7,071 bases of DNA from positions 1-7,071 of the forward strand of contig PXSX01000251.1 in the NCBI GenBank assembly GCA_003022655.1. Reading direction: 5' to 3'. Below are positions 1-6,097 of the stretch, one piece after another; the stretch's first letter is position 1; every line of letters starts with the position of its first letter. A program made the position numbers and the translations under genes. The notes beneath the pieces were generated by a model, which had not been told where the DNA came from, ran no database searches, and saw nothing but the letters and a program-made list of their open reading frames with translations. The stretch comes from Bacteroidetes bacterium QH_1_64_81. Its GTDB lineage: Bacteria > Bacteroidota > Rhodothermia > Rhodothermales > Salinibacteraceae.

Positions 1-121
1 CGACCAAGCCAGCGTAGACAACCTGGACATCCCCGTTGGACGGACTCACAGGCCGATGCGCAGCACTGAGCCGTCCCGGCGGAACGGCTTCTACCTCAAG
101 AACTTCCCCACAACTCATCAT
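1..121 (-). CDS. Probable medium-chain (zinc-type) dehydrogenase, N-terminal fragment
   Basis: An open frame of 40 codons starts at ATG 121-119 (a second ATG follows at once) and runs off the left edge. Its middle reads PPGRLSAAHRPVSPSNGDVQ and continues VVYAGLV. This resembles the N-terminal strand of medium-chain dehydrogenases and quinone reductases, where a PGxL element is followed by xxRPVPxPxxGEVxVxVxxAGI. The zinc-binding and Rossmann regions would lie beyond the edge, so substrate and cofactor cannot be judged. The start is fixed by an in-frame TGA two codons upstream (127-125). A GAGG sequence (minus strand, 134-131) sits nine bases before the ATG and is a plausible ribosome site. 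The gap from the kinase stop is only 46 bp, so co-transcription is likely. Third-position GC looks lower than in the neighbours. With only 40 residues, the family call is tentative. Confidence 0.45.
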   Translation of the reverse strand, partial: MMSCGEVLEVEAVPPGRLSAAHRPVSPSNGDVQVVYAGLV

Positions 122-177
122 GACTCACAACCTCGTGACTCATCCCTCGTGACTCATCCCTCATGACTCATCCCTCT
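121..177 (-). repeat. Short tandem repeat, 14-bp unit, three copies plus a degenerate fourth
   Basis: On the plus strand TGACTCATCCCTC occurs at 136-148, 150-162 and 164-176, each followed by one variable base (G, A, T), giving a 14-bp period. A degenerate copy, TGACTCACAACCTCG, fills 121-135. On the coding (minus) strand each unit reads GAGGGATGAGTCAC or nearly so. The array begins inside the last codons of the kinase gene, contains its stop codon, fills the whole spacer and ends at the start codon of the next gene. The unit supplies both a purine-rich GAGG and an ATGA. Confidence 0.85.
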
Positions 178-2993
178 TCCGCCCGAGGCAACCGAATCCA
201 GAACGTCGTGCCCTCCCCCTCTGTCGTTTCGTAGTCAATCTCGCCCCCCAACTCGTCGATGCTCTTCTGAGCAATGGCGAGCCCGAGTCCCGTGCCGCTC
301 GTCTTCGTCGAGAAGTTGGGCTCGAACACTTTGTCCTGCACGTCCGGCGGGATGCCGATCCCGTTATCGGTCACCTCGCTGTACACGGCTGAGGGACGCC
401 CGTCGCCCTCTCCAGTCCGCCGCGCCGTGACCCGCACGCGCCCCTCGCGATCCTCCGGGATGGCCTGGAGGGCATTCTTGAGAAGATTGATGTAGATACG
501 CCGCAGCTCCTCGCGGTCTGCCTCCACTACTACGGGCTCGTCGGGAAGATGAAGGTCCAGAGCGTCATGATTGGCGGCCTCCTCCTCCATGAGCGACGCA
601 GCCTCCTGAATGACCTCGGTGAGGTCGACCGGCTCGGGCACGCGAGTCGGCAGGCGCGCAAACGTCGAAAACTCGTCGGCGATGCGCACGAGCGATTCGA
701 CCTGCTCGATGAGCGTGCTCGTGATGCGGTCGAAGACCTCGGCAAAGTCGGAGGATTCCCTCACGCCGTCGGCCCGCTCGAAGGCCCGGCGCAGGTGCTG
801 GATGGACAGCTTCATGGGGGTGAGCGGATTTTTAATTTCGTGTGCCACCTGCCGGGCCATCTCACGCCAGGCCAGCTCCCGCTCCTGCCGGGCCAGCTTG
901 CGGCGGCTCTCGGCGAGCTGGTCGCGCATCTCGTTGAACGTCTGCACGAGGTCGCCAATCTCGTCCCGCGTGTCCACGGTGAGGGTCCGCGTAAACCGGC
1001 CTTTGCCGACCGCCTCCAGGCCCTGCCGGAGCTGGGCAATGGGCTGGGCCAGGGCGTTCGCCAGGACCATGCCCGTGAGCACGACGACCACGACCAGCAG
1101 GAGGAGGGCCCCGAAGAGGTAGGCCAGGGTCCGCGAGGTTTCCTCCAGCAACTGCTCCTGCTGCGCGAGCGTGGGCACCCCCACCACCAGTTGCGGGCGC
1201 CCCTCGTCGTCGACCAGGGCCTGATAGCCGACCCGGTACCCAAACTGCCCAATGGCGGCCTCGGCCGTCACGAACCGGTACGCCTCGTCGTAGAGGTCGT
1301 GGTACACGCTGCCGGACAGGCGTTCGTTCACCAGTCCGTCGCGGAGAAGGCGCGGGCGGCTCGTCCGAATGAGCTGTCCATCCTGGTAGAGATGAAGGTC
1401 CAGGCCGACGCGTGCAGCGAGGGTATCCACGTCCATCCGCTGGGCCACGTGCCACAGGCGCTCGTCGGGACGGGCTTCCAGGGCGAGCGTCTCCTCTACG
1501 CGGGCGAGGTGCTCGTGCATGCGGCGCTCGATGGTGCGCTCGTTCTCGCCGGTCACCACGCGCACCCCCACCACTCCCACCGCCACCATCGAGACAATGC
1601 CGACCACGAGGAAGGCGTTGAGGACCTTGTTGCGGAACCGCACACGGGAAGCCGGTAGCTGCCCTCGACGGTATCGTACGTAGAGCCCGAGCAGGTAGAC
1701 CAGGAGCCCCACGCAGAGCCCGGCAACTGTAAGTCGGAGCAGGTAGTAGAGGTGATCGAAGGCGAGAATGGCGGGGATGCGCACCGCCACAGTGGAGGAT
1801 TCCCCGGCGTCCGAGGCGAATCGACGATAGTACGTCAGGTGCTGGCGCCCCCGCACGGCCTCCCGACGCCACAGGGTTGATTGCTCCTGGAGGACCTCGC
1901 GCTCCGTGGGCCGGAGGCGCGTCCGTCCAAAGTCGCGGCCCACGCTGCGGATGAACGTCCCGTCCTGAAATTCGGCCAGAGACAGGTCCGCGTAGAGGTC
2001 GCCAAATGAGCCGTCGGGCAGGAGCACGCGGGAGACCCCGAAGCCAGTGCCGGGCAACAGCGATTTCGGCTCAATCCGAAGGAGGATCCAGGTGTCCACG
2101 GAATCGGCGCCCGGCGGAACGCCGAGAAGACCAGCGTACTGGAAGCGACTTTGCTCAGAGGGCCGCGCCGTGGCCTCTCGGAAAAGCTGTTCGACCACCG
2201 CCCCCGGACTTCGTTCATAGACAGGCCGGAGGGCTGCGAAGACGTCTCGGACGGTCCGGTCGAAGCGTTTCTCTTGCACACGTCCGTCAGAGGTGTACTG
2301 GCGGCGGACGACCCCGTCGCCCCCGAGCATGCTAAGCCGGACCTCATAGGTGTCGAGGGACGACAGTAACGACTGGCGCACGAGCTGCGTGGCAGTCGAG
2401 TCGATCCGCGCAGACTCCGGGGGGCCGGATTGGAGGGGCGGAGCGAGCGTCTCCGACGCAGAGCGAAGCACCTGACGCATGGAATAGAGGACGCGGGGAT
2501 CCTCGCCCTCTTCGAACGAGAGGGCCGCGTCGACCATGTGCTCTTGCCGCTTGGCGTCCATGCCGGCGTAGAGCAACGGATACAGCAACACGGTCACCGC
2601 AAAGAGTCCGCCCAACAGTCCCCGAAGCGTCAGAATCTCGTCGCCCTTGCGGGTCCCCACGAGCCCATAGACCGCCCCCCCACCGAGCCCGCCAAGAATT
2701 CCCAGTGTGTACGGCAGCGAGACGAGGGTCTGTACGTCCGTTCCAAGATACAGTGCCGTCACCCCGCCCCCGAACAGCACCGTCCCGAGGACAAGCCCGA
2801 TGCCCCGGGGCCAGCGGCGCGGTCGCCGATGAAGAAGGCGACGGAGGGCGATCCACGTACTCCCAACGCCTACCAGGATCCCAGCGGCCATCAGCAAGAA
2901 CAGGCCACACAGGACCCCGAGGACGAGCGGCTCCGGAAGCAGCCCGGTCCGGGAAAAGAAGTCGAGTGTACTGTCGAGCACAGCCCGTCTCAT
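168..2993 (-). CDS. NtrY-like membrane sensor histidine kinase, C-terminal 941 aa of a probably frameshifted larger gene
   Basis: This is a membrane-bound sensor kinase that would autophosphorylate on histidine and pass phosphate to a response regulator not seen here. Residues 22-44, 64-84, 92-112 and 122-144 are hydrophobic membrane segments. Residues about 145-410 form a soluble, probably extracytoplasmic region. Membrane segments follow at 418-439 and 458-480, then a second extracytoplasmic region (about 481-622), a membrane segment at 623-645, and a HAMP linker at about 646-698. The HisKA H-box is VAHEIKNPL with phospho-acceptor His718. The ATPase domain has the N-box NLLKNA (836-841), G1 DNGIG (876-880), F-box FEPNF (890-894) and G2 GTGLGL (900-905), so the transmitter looks complete. 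The HEIKNPLTPMKLSIQ region resembles NtrY/AtoS-type kinases. The annotated ATG at 2993 is the first in this frame but lies in the middle of what appears to be one continuous protein; the preceding 1.2 kb encodes the missing N-terminus in another frame. Whether translation really starts here is uncertain. Confidence 0.9.
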   Translation of the reverse strand: MRRAVLDSTLDFFSRTGLLPEPLVLGVLCGLFLLMAAGILVGVGSTWIALRRLLHRRPRRWPRGIGLVLGTVLFGGGVTALYLGTDVQTLVSLPYTLGILGGLGGGAVYGLVGTRKGDEILTLRGLLGGLFAVTVLLYPLLYAGMDAKRQEHMVDAALSFEEGEDPRVLYSMRQVLRSASETLAPPLQSGPPESARIDSTATQLVRQSLLSSLDTYEVRLSMLGGDGVVRRQYTSDGRVQEKRFDRTVRDVFAALRPVYERSPGAVVEQLFREATARPSEQSRFQYAGLLGVPPGADSVDTWILLRIEPKSLLPGTGFGVSRVLLPDGSFGDLYADLSLAEFQDGTFIRSVGRDFGRTRLRPTEREVLQEQSTLWRREAVRGRQHLTYYRRFASDAGESSTVAVRIPAILAFDHLYYLLRLTVAGLCVGLLVYLLGLYVRYRRGQLPASRVRFRNKVLNAFLVVGIVSMVAVGVVGVRVVTGENERTIERRMHEHLARVEETLALEARPDERLWHVAQRMDVDTLAARVGLDLHLYQDGQLIRTSRPRLLRDGLVNERLSGSVYHDLYDEAYRFVTAEAAIGQFGYRVGYQALVDDEGRPQLVVGVPTLAQQEQLLEETSRTLAYLFGALLLLVVVVVLTGMVLANALAQPIAQLRQGLEAVGKGRFTRTLTVDTRDEIGDLVQTFNEMRDQLAESRRKLARQERELAWREMARQVAHEIKNPLTPMKLSIQHLRRAFERADGVRESSDFAEVFDRITSTLIEQVESLVRIADEFSTFARLPTRVPEPVDLTEVIQEAASLMEEEAANHDALDLHLPDEPVVVEADREELRRIYINLLKNALQAIPEDREGRVRVTARRTGEGDGRPSAVYSEVTDNGIGIPPDVQDKVFEPNFSTKTSGTGLGLAIAQKSIDELGGEIDYETTEGEGTTFWIRLPRAEEG

Positions 2994-4170
2994 ACGTGCG
3001 CAAGGCCGTTGGGAGTTCGCTCAGTGCGTCGGCCCGCGGCCGATAGTGACGGGCAAGAATCCCCAGGGCCACGGCGAGGCCGCCCGCCCACAGTCCCGTG
3101 AGGAGCAGATCTCCGATGGATCGAAAGATTCCCCCACCAATGGTGGACGCCAGGTACGTCGGGTCGAAGAGGGGGGCCAGTCCGGTGCCAGCCCCCGCCC
3201 ATCGGGCCGGCACGTCGAGCGACAGCATCGCGTAGCGGGTCCCAGTGGCCAGGAGGGCCACGACGACTAGACGCTGCGCCGCCGCCTTCCGGGCCCGTCG
3301 GTGCCGACGCAGGCCTTCGCGCCGGGCAAGGCGCAGGTACCAAAGCACCACGAGGCTGAGCCCCCAGCCGACCAGACCGACGACCCAGGCCACGAGGAGA
3401 TCGGTGTAGAAGGAGGCCGTTCGCTCAACCAGACGGTCCGGAGAGGGGGGATCGACGGTCCCGTATCCGAGGATCGCTCCGTCGACTCCACGAAGCGCAC
3501 GGTGCGGCGTGCGGGGAGGCGTGGAGGCCCATCGCACCCGAACCAGCTCGCCCGTGTGTCGACGCCATCGATCTTCCAGACTCCGGGTCTCCACGTAGCG
3601 GTTCTGTACCGGTGGTCGATACCGGACGACGCGGACAACACGAACGGTTCCAAGCACGTCCCCCCCTCGTTTCACGGGGGTCCAGGCCGCGAGGGCCCAT
3701 CGTCCATTCCCGTCTTCAACGACGGTTGTTTGGGGCCTTGTGGGACGGCCGGTCCCGATGCGCGCGCTGTCGAGGGGCATTCGCGGCCCGGTCCACGCCA
3801 GAACGCGCCCGTCTGGCGTATACACCTCGATGGTCGTGTGGGGACCCGTCTTGAGCCCCACGACGTGCTGCGTGAGCGTGGGCAGGCGCTTCTCTCGTTC
3901 GCGCCACGTCCGAAGGCCCTCCGCAACGTTCGAGTCGGCAGCCACGCCCCGGGCCCGTCCATGGAGTTCCCGTCGGAGCGACCGGAATCGGTCGTCAATC
4001 GTAGCGAGCGCCGTCTCGACGACCGCCTCCTGCCGGGCCTCCGCGTCGGCCTCGACGGCCCGAACGGCGTAGGTCCGAACAACGATCGTCACGAGAACGG
4101 CCAGAGCCAGTCCGAGACCAATGCCCCACGCCCATGGATGCTGTCGCAGTGTATGGGGCCAGCGGTTCAT
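2344..4170 (-). CDS. N-terminal sensor part of the split histidine kinase (real coding to about 2990)
   Basis: Only the first ~394 codons look like protein. From Met at 4170, residues 13-35 form a membrane segment after a short basic cytoplasmic start. Residues about 36-255 are an extracytoplasmic Cache-like sensor region, containing TIEVYTPDGRVLAWTG (113-128) and VLGTVRVVRVV (172-182). Membrane segments follow at 257-279, 300-318 and 351-373. The stretch SLDVPARW...LFDPTYLAS...SIGDLLLTGL is the type of multi-pass linker that, as I recall, occurs in very long Bacteroidota sensor kinases. No kinase domain exists in this frame. After RTYE (about position 2989) the frame stays open to 2344, but the residues become an Arg/Gly/Ala/Pro-rich shadow of the downstream kinase frame. 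The open frame could begin at ATG 4278, but those 36 extra residues are low-complexity and precede the natural N-in membrane start, so 4170 is preferred. No clear Shine-Dalgarno is seen. Joined to the next frame, it would give a protein of roughly 1,330 residues. Confidence 0.6.
   Translation of the reverse strand: MNRWPHTLRQHPWAWGIGLGLALAVLVTIVVRTYAVRAVEADAEARQEAVVETALATIDDRFRSLRRELHGRARGVAADSNVAEGLRTWREREKRLPTLTQHVVGLKTGPHTTIEVYTPDGRVLAWTGPRMPLDSARIGTGRPTRPQTTVVEDGNGRWALAAWTPVKRGGDVLGTVRVVRVVRYRPPVQNRYVETRSLEDRWRRHTGELVRVRWASTPPRTPHRALRGVDGAILGYGTVDPPSPDRLVERTASFYTDLLVAWVVGLVGWGLSLVVLWYLRLARREGLRRHRRARKAAAQRLVVVALLATGTRYAMLSLDVPARWAGAGTGLAPLFDPTYLASTIGGGIFRSIGDLLLTGLWAGGLAVALGILARHYRPRADALSELPTALRTYETGCARQYTRLLFPDRAASGAARPRGPVWPVLADGRWDPGRRWEYVDRPPSPSSSATAPLAPGHRACPRDGAVRGRGDGTVSWNGRTDPRLAAVHTGNSWRARWGGGLWARGDPQGRRDSDASGTVGRTLCGDRVAVSVALRRHGRQAARAHGRRGPLVRRGRGSPRPLFHASGASLCVGDARSAPPIRPPGVCADRLDCHAARAPVVTVVPRHL
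2984..2993 (-). other. Probable frameshift site in the sensor kinase gene
   Basis: The upstream frame shows good protein character up to ALRTYE, and the downstream frame from AVLDSTLDFF onwards. The two frames differ by one base. The minus strand here is ATGAGACGGG (2993-2984); dropping one G of the GGG run at 2986-2984 joins them as RTYETAVLDST with no stop. The same spot also contains ATGA, whose TGA lies in the third frame, so neither frame used by the two halves ends there. An indel mutation, a sequencing or assembly error, or programmed shifting would all fit; there is no classic slippery heptamer, which makes the last least likely. Confidence 0.6.
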
Positions 4171-4270
4171 CGCACGCAACGAAGAAGGCGAGTCCACAGA
4201 GGAAGCGGGCGCTCGTCCTGATCCTCCTCCGACGGGTGGCCGCCCGGTGCGGCACCTTCTGCGTTCGTCC

Positions 4271-4287
4271 GGCCCCATCCGGGGGCC
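4271..4287 (-). other. Short GC hairpin just after the DUF4783 stop
   Basis: GGCCCC (4271-4276) and GGGGCC (4282-4287) are a 6-bp inverted repeat with a 5-base loop, starting three bases after the DUF4783 stop codon on the minus strand. No T-run follows, so it is at most a weak terminator or mRNA 3'-end structure. It overlaps an ATG at 4278 that is unlikely to be used. The rest of the 120-bp spacer to 4171 shows no further recognisable signal. Confidence 0.3.
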
Positions 4288-4290
4288 TAT

Positions 4291-4755
4291 TCAGTCGGAC
4301 GAGTCTTCAATACGAACCTCCCGAAGGTGCCAGGGGGCTTTGCCCTCCGGCCGATCGAGCCGGACGTACACCTGAAGCGGCCGCCCAACCCGGCCCTGTT
4401 CGTACTCTCCTCGTACGAAGCAACTCGTGCCGGTTTCCATCACGTCTCCAACCACGAACCGACGGGGGGTGTGGCGCCGAAAGAACTCCCGCAAGACGTA
4501 CAAAGCCTGCGCGCTACTGTAGAACGTGCGGGCCCCGAAGAGACTGATCTCGATCCGATCGGCGGAAGGCTTGAGAAGACGGTTGGCATTCCCCTCCGAG
4601 AAAGCTCCCGCCACCCGCCGCGCGACCGCGGACATGCCCTCGTCTGTTGAGTCTGACGCCTGCGCGACGGAATCCGGCACCTGCCCCTGAACAACGGAAG
4701 GGGATCCCCCAATTCCAATCAGCAGGAGCACCAACGACAGTCGGGGGAGCGACAT
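4291..4755 (-). CDS. Secreted DUF4783 family protein (NTF2-like)
   Basis: A 154-residue protein. Residues 1-24 are a signal peptide (short basic start, hydrophobic LSLVLLLIGIG, probable cleavage near VVQG-QV), so it is probably periplasmic. After a polar linker (25-40), residues about 42-150 match the DUF4783 pattern: an opening helix with AxAFSEGNAxxL, then ADRIEISLFGARTFYSSAQA, the helix LYVLREFFRRHTPRRF, strands VVGDVMETGTSCFVRGEYE and LQVYVRLDR, and a closing WHLREVRIE. The family is found mainly in Bacteroidota/Rhodothermota, is expected to adopt an NTF2-like fold and has no established function. The Met at 4755 was chosen because it directly precedes the signal peptide; the frame is open upstream to 4974, but those residues are charged and lack protein character. 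No Shine-Dalgarno is evident. It lies 120 bp upstream of the kinase start on the same strand, so co-expression with the kinase is possible. Confidence 0.85.
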   Translation of the reverse strand: MSLPRLSLVLLLIGIGGSPSVVQGQVPDSVAQASDSTDEGMSAVARRVAGAFSEGNANRLLKPSADRIEISLFGARTFYSSAQALYVLREFFRRHTPRRFVVGDVMETGTSCFVRGEYEQGRVGRPLQVYVRLDRPEGKAPWHLREVRIEDSSD

Positions 4756-4812
4756 GATTTCGAAACGCCGACCGGCGGTCGAGAAAGATGACGAAATCAC
4801 TGACACGCGCTT

Positions 4813-4834
4813 GCAAAAACCGGGCCGATTTTGC
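4813..4834. promoter_or_regulatory. A/T-rich inverted repeat in the spacer upstream of the DUF4783 gene
   Basis: GCAAAA (4813-4818) and TTTTGC (4829-4834) are perfect inverted arms around a 10-base GC-rich centre, in an otherwise featureless 184-bp spacer (4756-4939). The centre of the dyad lies about 68 bp before the DUF4783 start codon. It could be an operator, a weak terminator for the upstream dehydrogenase (its minus-strand right half is GGTTTTTGC), or chance. I see no convincing -35/-10 or Bacteroidota-type TAnnTTTG element nearby. Confidence 0.25.
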
Positions 4835-4939
4835 TCTCCGGGGCTGCGGGCCTCGTCGACCGCCCGGATCGTCCGGCGTCCCACACATCGGCGTCTACCG
4901 CACCGATCAATGGAGGGCCGTGCACGTTGCTCTGTCCCG

Positions 4940-5905
4940 CTATACGAGCCGGTGGGGTACGTTTTCTGCATCATTCAGAAACGCCTCGATAGAGGCCACG
5001 CACATCTGTGCCATGCGCATGCGGGTTTCGGTCGTGGCACTTCCCAGATGGGGCGCAAGCACGACCCGGTCTTGCTCCAGGAGGCCGGGATGTACGTCGG
5101 GCTCCTCCTCGAACACGTCCAGCCCGGCTCCCGCAATCTCGCCGTCTGCTAGTGCCTCTACGAGCGCCGATTCGTCCACGACCGGGCCGCGGGCCGTGTT
5201 GACGAGCAGCGCCGACGACTTCATCTTCGCTAGCGCCGCGGCGTCAATAAGGTGGTGGCTGTCCTCGTTGTGGGGGCAGTGCAGCGAGACGACGTCGCTG
5301 GTCTCGAGGAGCTCGTCGAGCTCCACGTAGCGGGCACTGGTCTGACGTTCGAGGGTCGGGTTGGCCCGACGGCGATTGTGGTACACCACCTCCATCCCGA
5401 AGCCGAGGGCGCGCCGGGCCACCGCCCCTCCAATCCGACCGAGTCCCACGATGCCGATGGTCTTGCGGGCCAGTTCGGTGCCCATCAGGAGCGTCGTCTC
5501 CCAGCGCTCGAAGTGCCCGTCGCGCACGTACTGGTCCGCCGCGGGCACGCGGCGGGCCGCCGCCAGCAGCAGCGCCCACGTCATGTCGGCGGTCGCATCG
5601 GTCAGCACGCCCGGCGTGTGCGTGACGGCCACCCCGTGGGCCTCCGCGGCGTCCAGGTCGATGTTGTCGACGCCCACGGCGTACTGCGCTACCAGTCGGA
5701 GGGTGGGCCGCGCCTCGAACAGCCGCTCCGTGATCGGATCGGCGAGGATCGAGAGGAGCACGTGGGCCCCGTCGGTGAGGGCAATGAGTTCGTCGACGGA
5801 ACGGGCGCTTCCGTCCGGGGGATCGCAAACCGTGACGGTGTGGGAATCACGCAACCCGGACAGCCCCTGTTCGATCAGGGGACGGGTGGCGACAATGTGG
5901 GCCAT
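4940..5905 (-). CDS. D-isomer-specific 2-hydroxyacid dehydrogenase (glyoxylate/hydroxypyruvate reductase-like)
   Basis: A complete 321-residue cytoplasmic enzyme of the usual family length, expected to reduce a 2-keto acid such as glyoxylate or hydroxypyruvate to the D-2-hydroxy acid, or the reverse. The substrate-binding domain includes AQYAVGVDNID (73-83). The nucleotide-binding domain starts with KTIGIVGLGRIGGAVARRAL; its GxGxxG glycines are 154, 156 and 159. The second strand ends VVYHNRRR (173-180), with no acidic residue after it and several arginines, which suggests NADPH preference (inference). The family catalytic triad is present: Arg239 in VNTARG, Glu268 in DVFEEEP and His286 in APHLGSAT. 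The motifs fit the GhrB/GyaR group better than PGDH, and there is no ACT domain. The start at 5905 is natural, since it leads straight into the first beta strand. It is separated from both neighbours by spacers of more than 150 bp, so it may be transcribed alone. Confidence 0.93.
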   Translation of the reverse strand: MAHIVATRPLIEQGLSGLRDSHTVTVCDPPDGSARSVDELIALTDGAHVLLSILADPITERLFEARPTLRLVAQYAVGVDNIDLDAAEAHGVAVTHTPGVLTDATADMTWALLLAAARRVPAADQYVRDGHFERWETTLLMGTELARKTIGIVGLGRIGGAVARRALGFGMEVVYHNRRRANPTLERQTSARYVELDELLETSDVVSLHCPHNEDSHHLIDAAALAKMKSSALLVNTARGPVVDESALVEALADGEIAGAGLDVFEEEPDVHPGLLEQDRVVLAPHLGSATTETRMRMAQMCVASIEAFLNDAENVPHRLV

Positions 5906-5925
5906 CGGGTAGAGTGCTACTGAGG

Positions 5926-5938
5926 AAAAACCGGCGAT
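5926..5938. repeat. AAAAACCGGCGAT element, similar to one at 4815-4829
   Basis: AAAAACCGGCGAT (plus strand, 5926-5938) closely matches AAAAACCGGGCCGAT at 4815-4829; the two differ only by a GC insertion. Each copy lies in the leader of a minus-strand gene, 21 and 60 bases before the start codons. It may be a shared regulatory or transcript-end element, or a coincidence of GC-rich sequence flanking an A-run. Confidence 0.25.
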
Positions 5939-5971
5939 GCGGAATGTCCGACCACGAAGCTACAAACCGGT

Positions 5972-6065
5972 CGTTGCGTGTGGGCGTGCTTGCGTGTGGG
6001 GGTATGGGCGTTTGTTGCGTACAGGTCGAAGAAAGAGAGTGAATTCTACTCCCACACGCCCATAC
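5972..6065. repeat. Cluster of G-rich direct and inverted repeats between mutS2 and the dehydrogenase gene
   Basis: TTGCGTGTGGGCGT (5974-5987) and TTGCGTGTGGGGGT (5990-6003) are direct repeats with a 16-bp period and one mismatch. Their core GCGTGTGGG (5976-5984 and 5992-6000) has an exact inverted partner CCCACACGC at 6051-6059. In addition GTATGGGCGT (6002-6011) is the exact inverse of ACGCCCATAC (6056-6065). The two possible stems share bases 6056-6059, so they exclude each other. No T-run follows either stem on the minus strand. The cluster occupies most of the spacer downstream of mutS2 and may act at its 3' end. Confidence 0.6.
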
Positions 6066-6067
6066 GC

Positions 6068-6097
6068 CTATCCGAGGTCCACCTTCGTCACCCCGGC
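6068..6097 (-). pseudogene. Out-of-frame remnant of the MutS2 C-terminus
   Basis: Directly after the HGKGT motif, a different frame on the minus strand reads AGVTKVDLG followed by TAG at 6070-6068. MutS2/Smr domains normally end with a GGxGVTxVxL pattern, about 35-40 residues after HGKGT. The match suggests this is the original end of the gene, now joined to HGKGT by a deletion that also shifted the frame. It is short, so chance similarity cannot be excluded. Confidence 0.5.

Noticed and set aside
121..177. CRISPR-like array or phage attachment site in the 14-bp repeats
   Set aside because: Units are contiguous with no spacers, too short, and there are no cas, tRNA or integrase genes nearby.
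549..1658. Plus-strand open frame of 369 codons opposite the kinase
   Set aside because: It is antisense to a region with unmistakable kinase motifs; its His/Gly/Arg/Leu-rich composition is typical of a GC-rich shadow frame and has no recognisable domain.
2344..2988. Tail of the upstream kinase frame after RTYE as a real C-terminus
   Set aside because: Composition changes to Arg/Gly/Ala/Pro-rich without hydrophobic pattern, and the overlapping frame carries the expected membrane segments.
3301..4221. Plus-strand open frame of 306 codons opposite the kinase N-terminus
   Set aside because: Pro/Arg/Gly-rich shadow without domains, while the minus strand shows membrane segments and a sensor region.
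4171..4278. 36-residue N-terminal extension of the kinase from ATG 4278
   Set aside because: Low-complexity Arg/Gly/Ser/Pro residues, start codon inside a GC hairpin, and the Met at 4170 gives a normal membrane-protein N-terminus.
4756..4974. 73-residue N-terminal extension of the DUF4783 protein
   Set aside because: It would bury the signal peptide, overlap the end of the dehydrogenase gene and shows no protein character.
5252..5923. Plus-strand open frame of 223 codons opposite the dehydrogenase
   Set aside because: Antisense shadow of a complete enzyme with all catalytic residues.
5982..6008. G-quadruplex in the mutS2-dehydrogenase spacer
   Set aside because: Only three G-runs of three or more occur close together, one short of a canonical intramolecular quadruplex.
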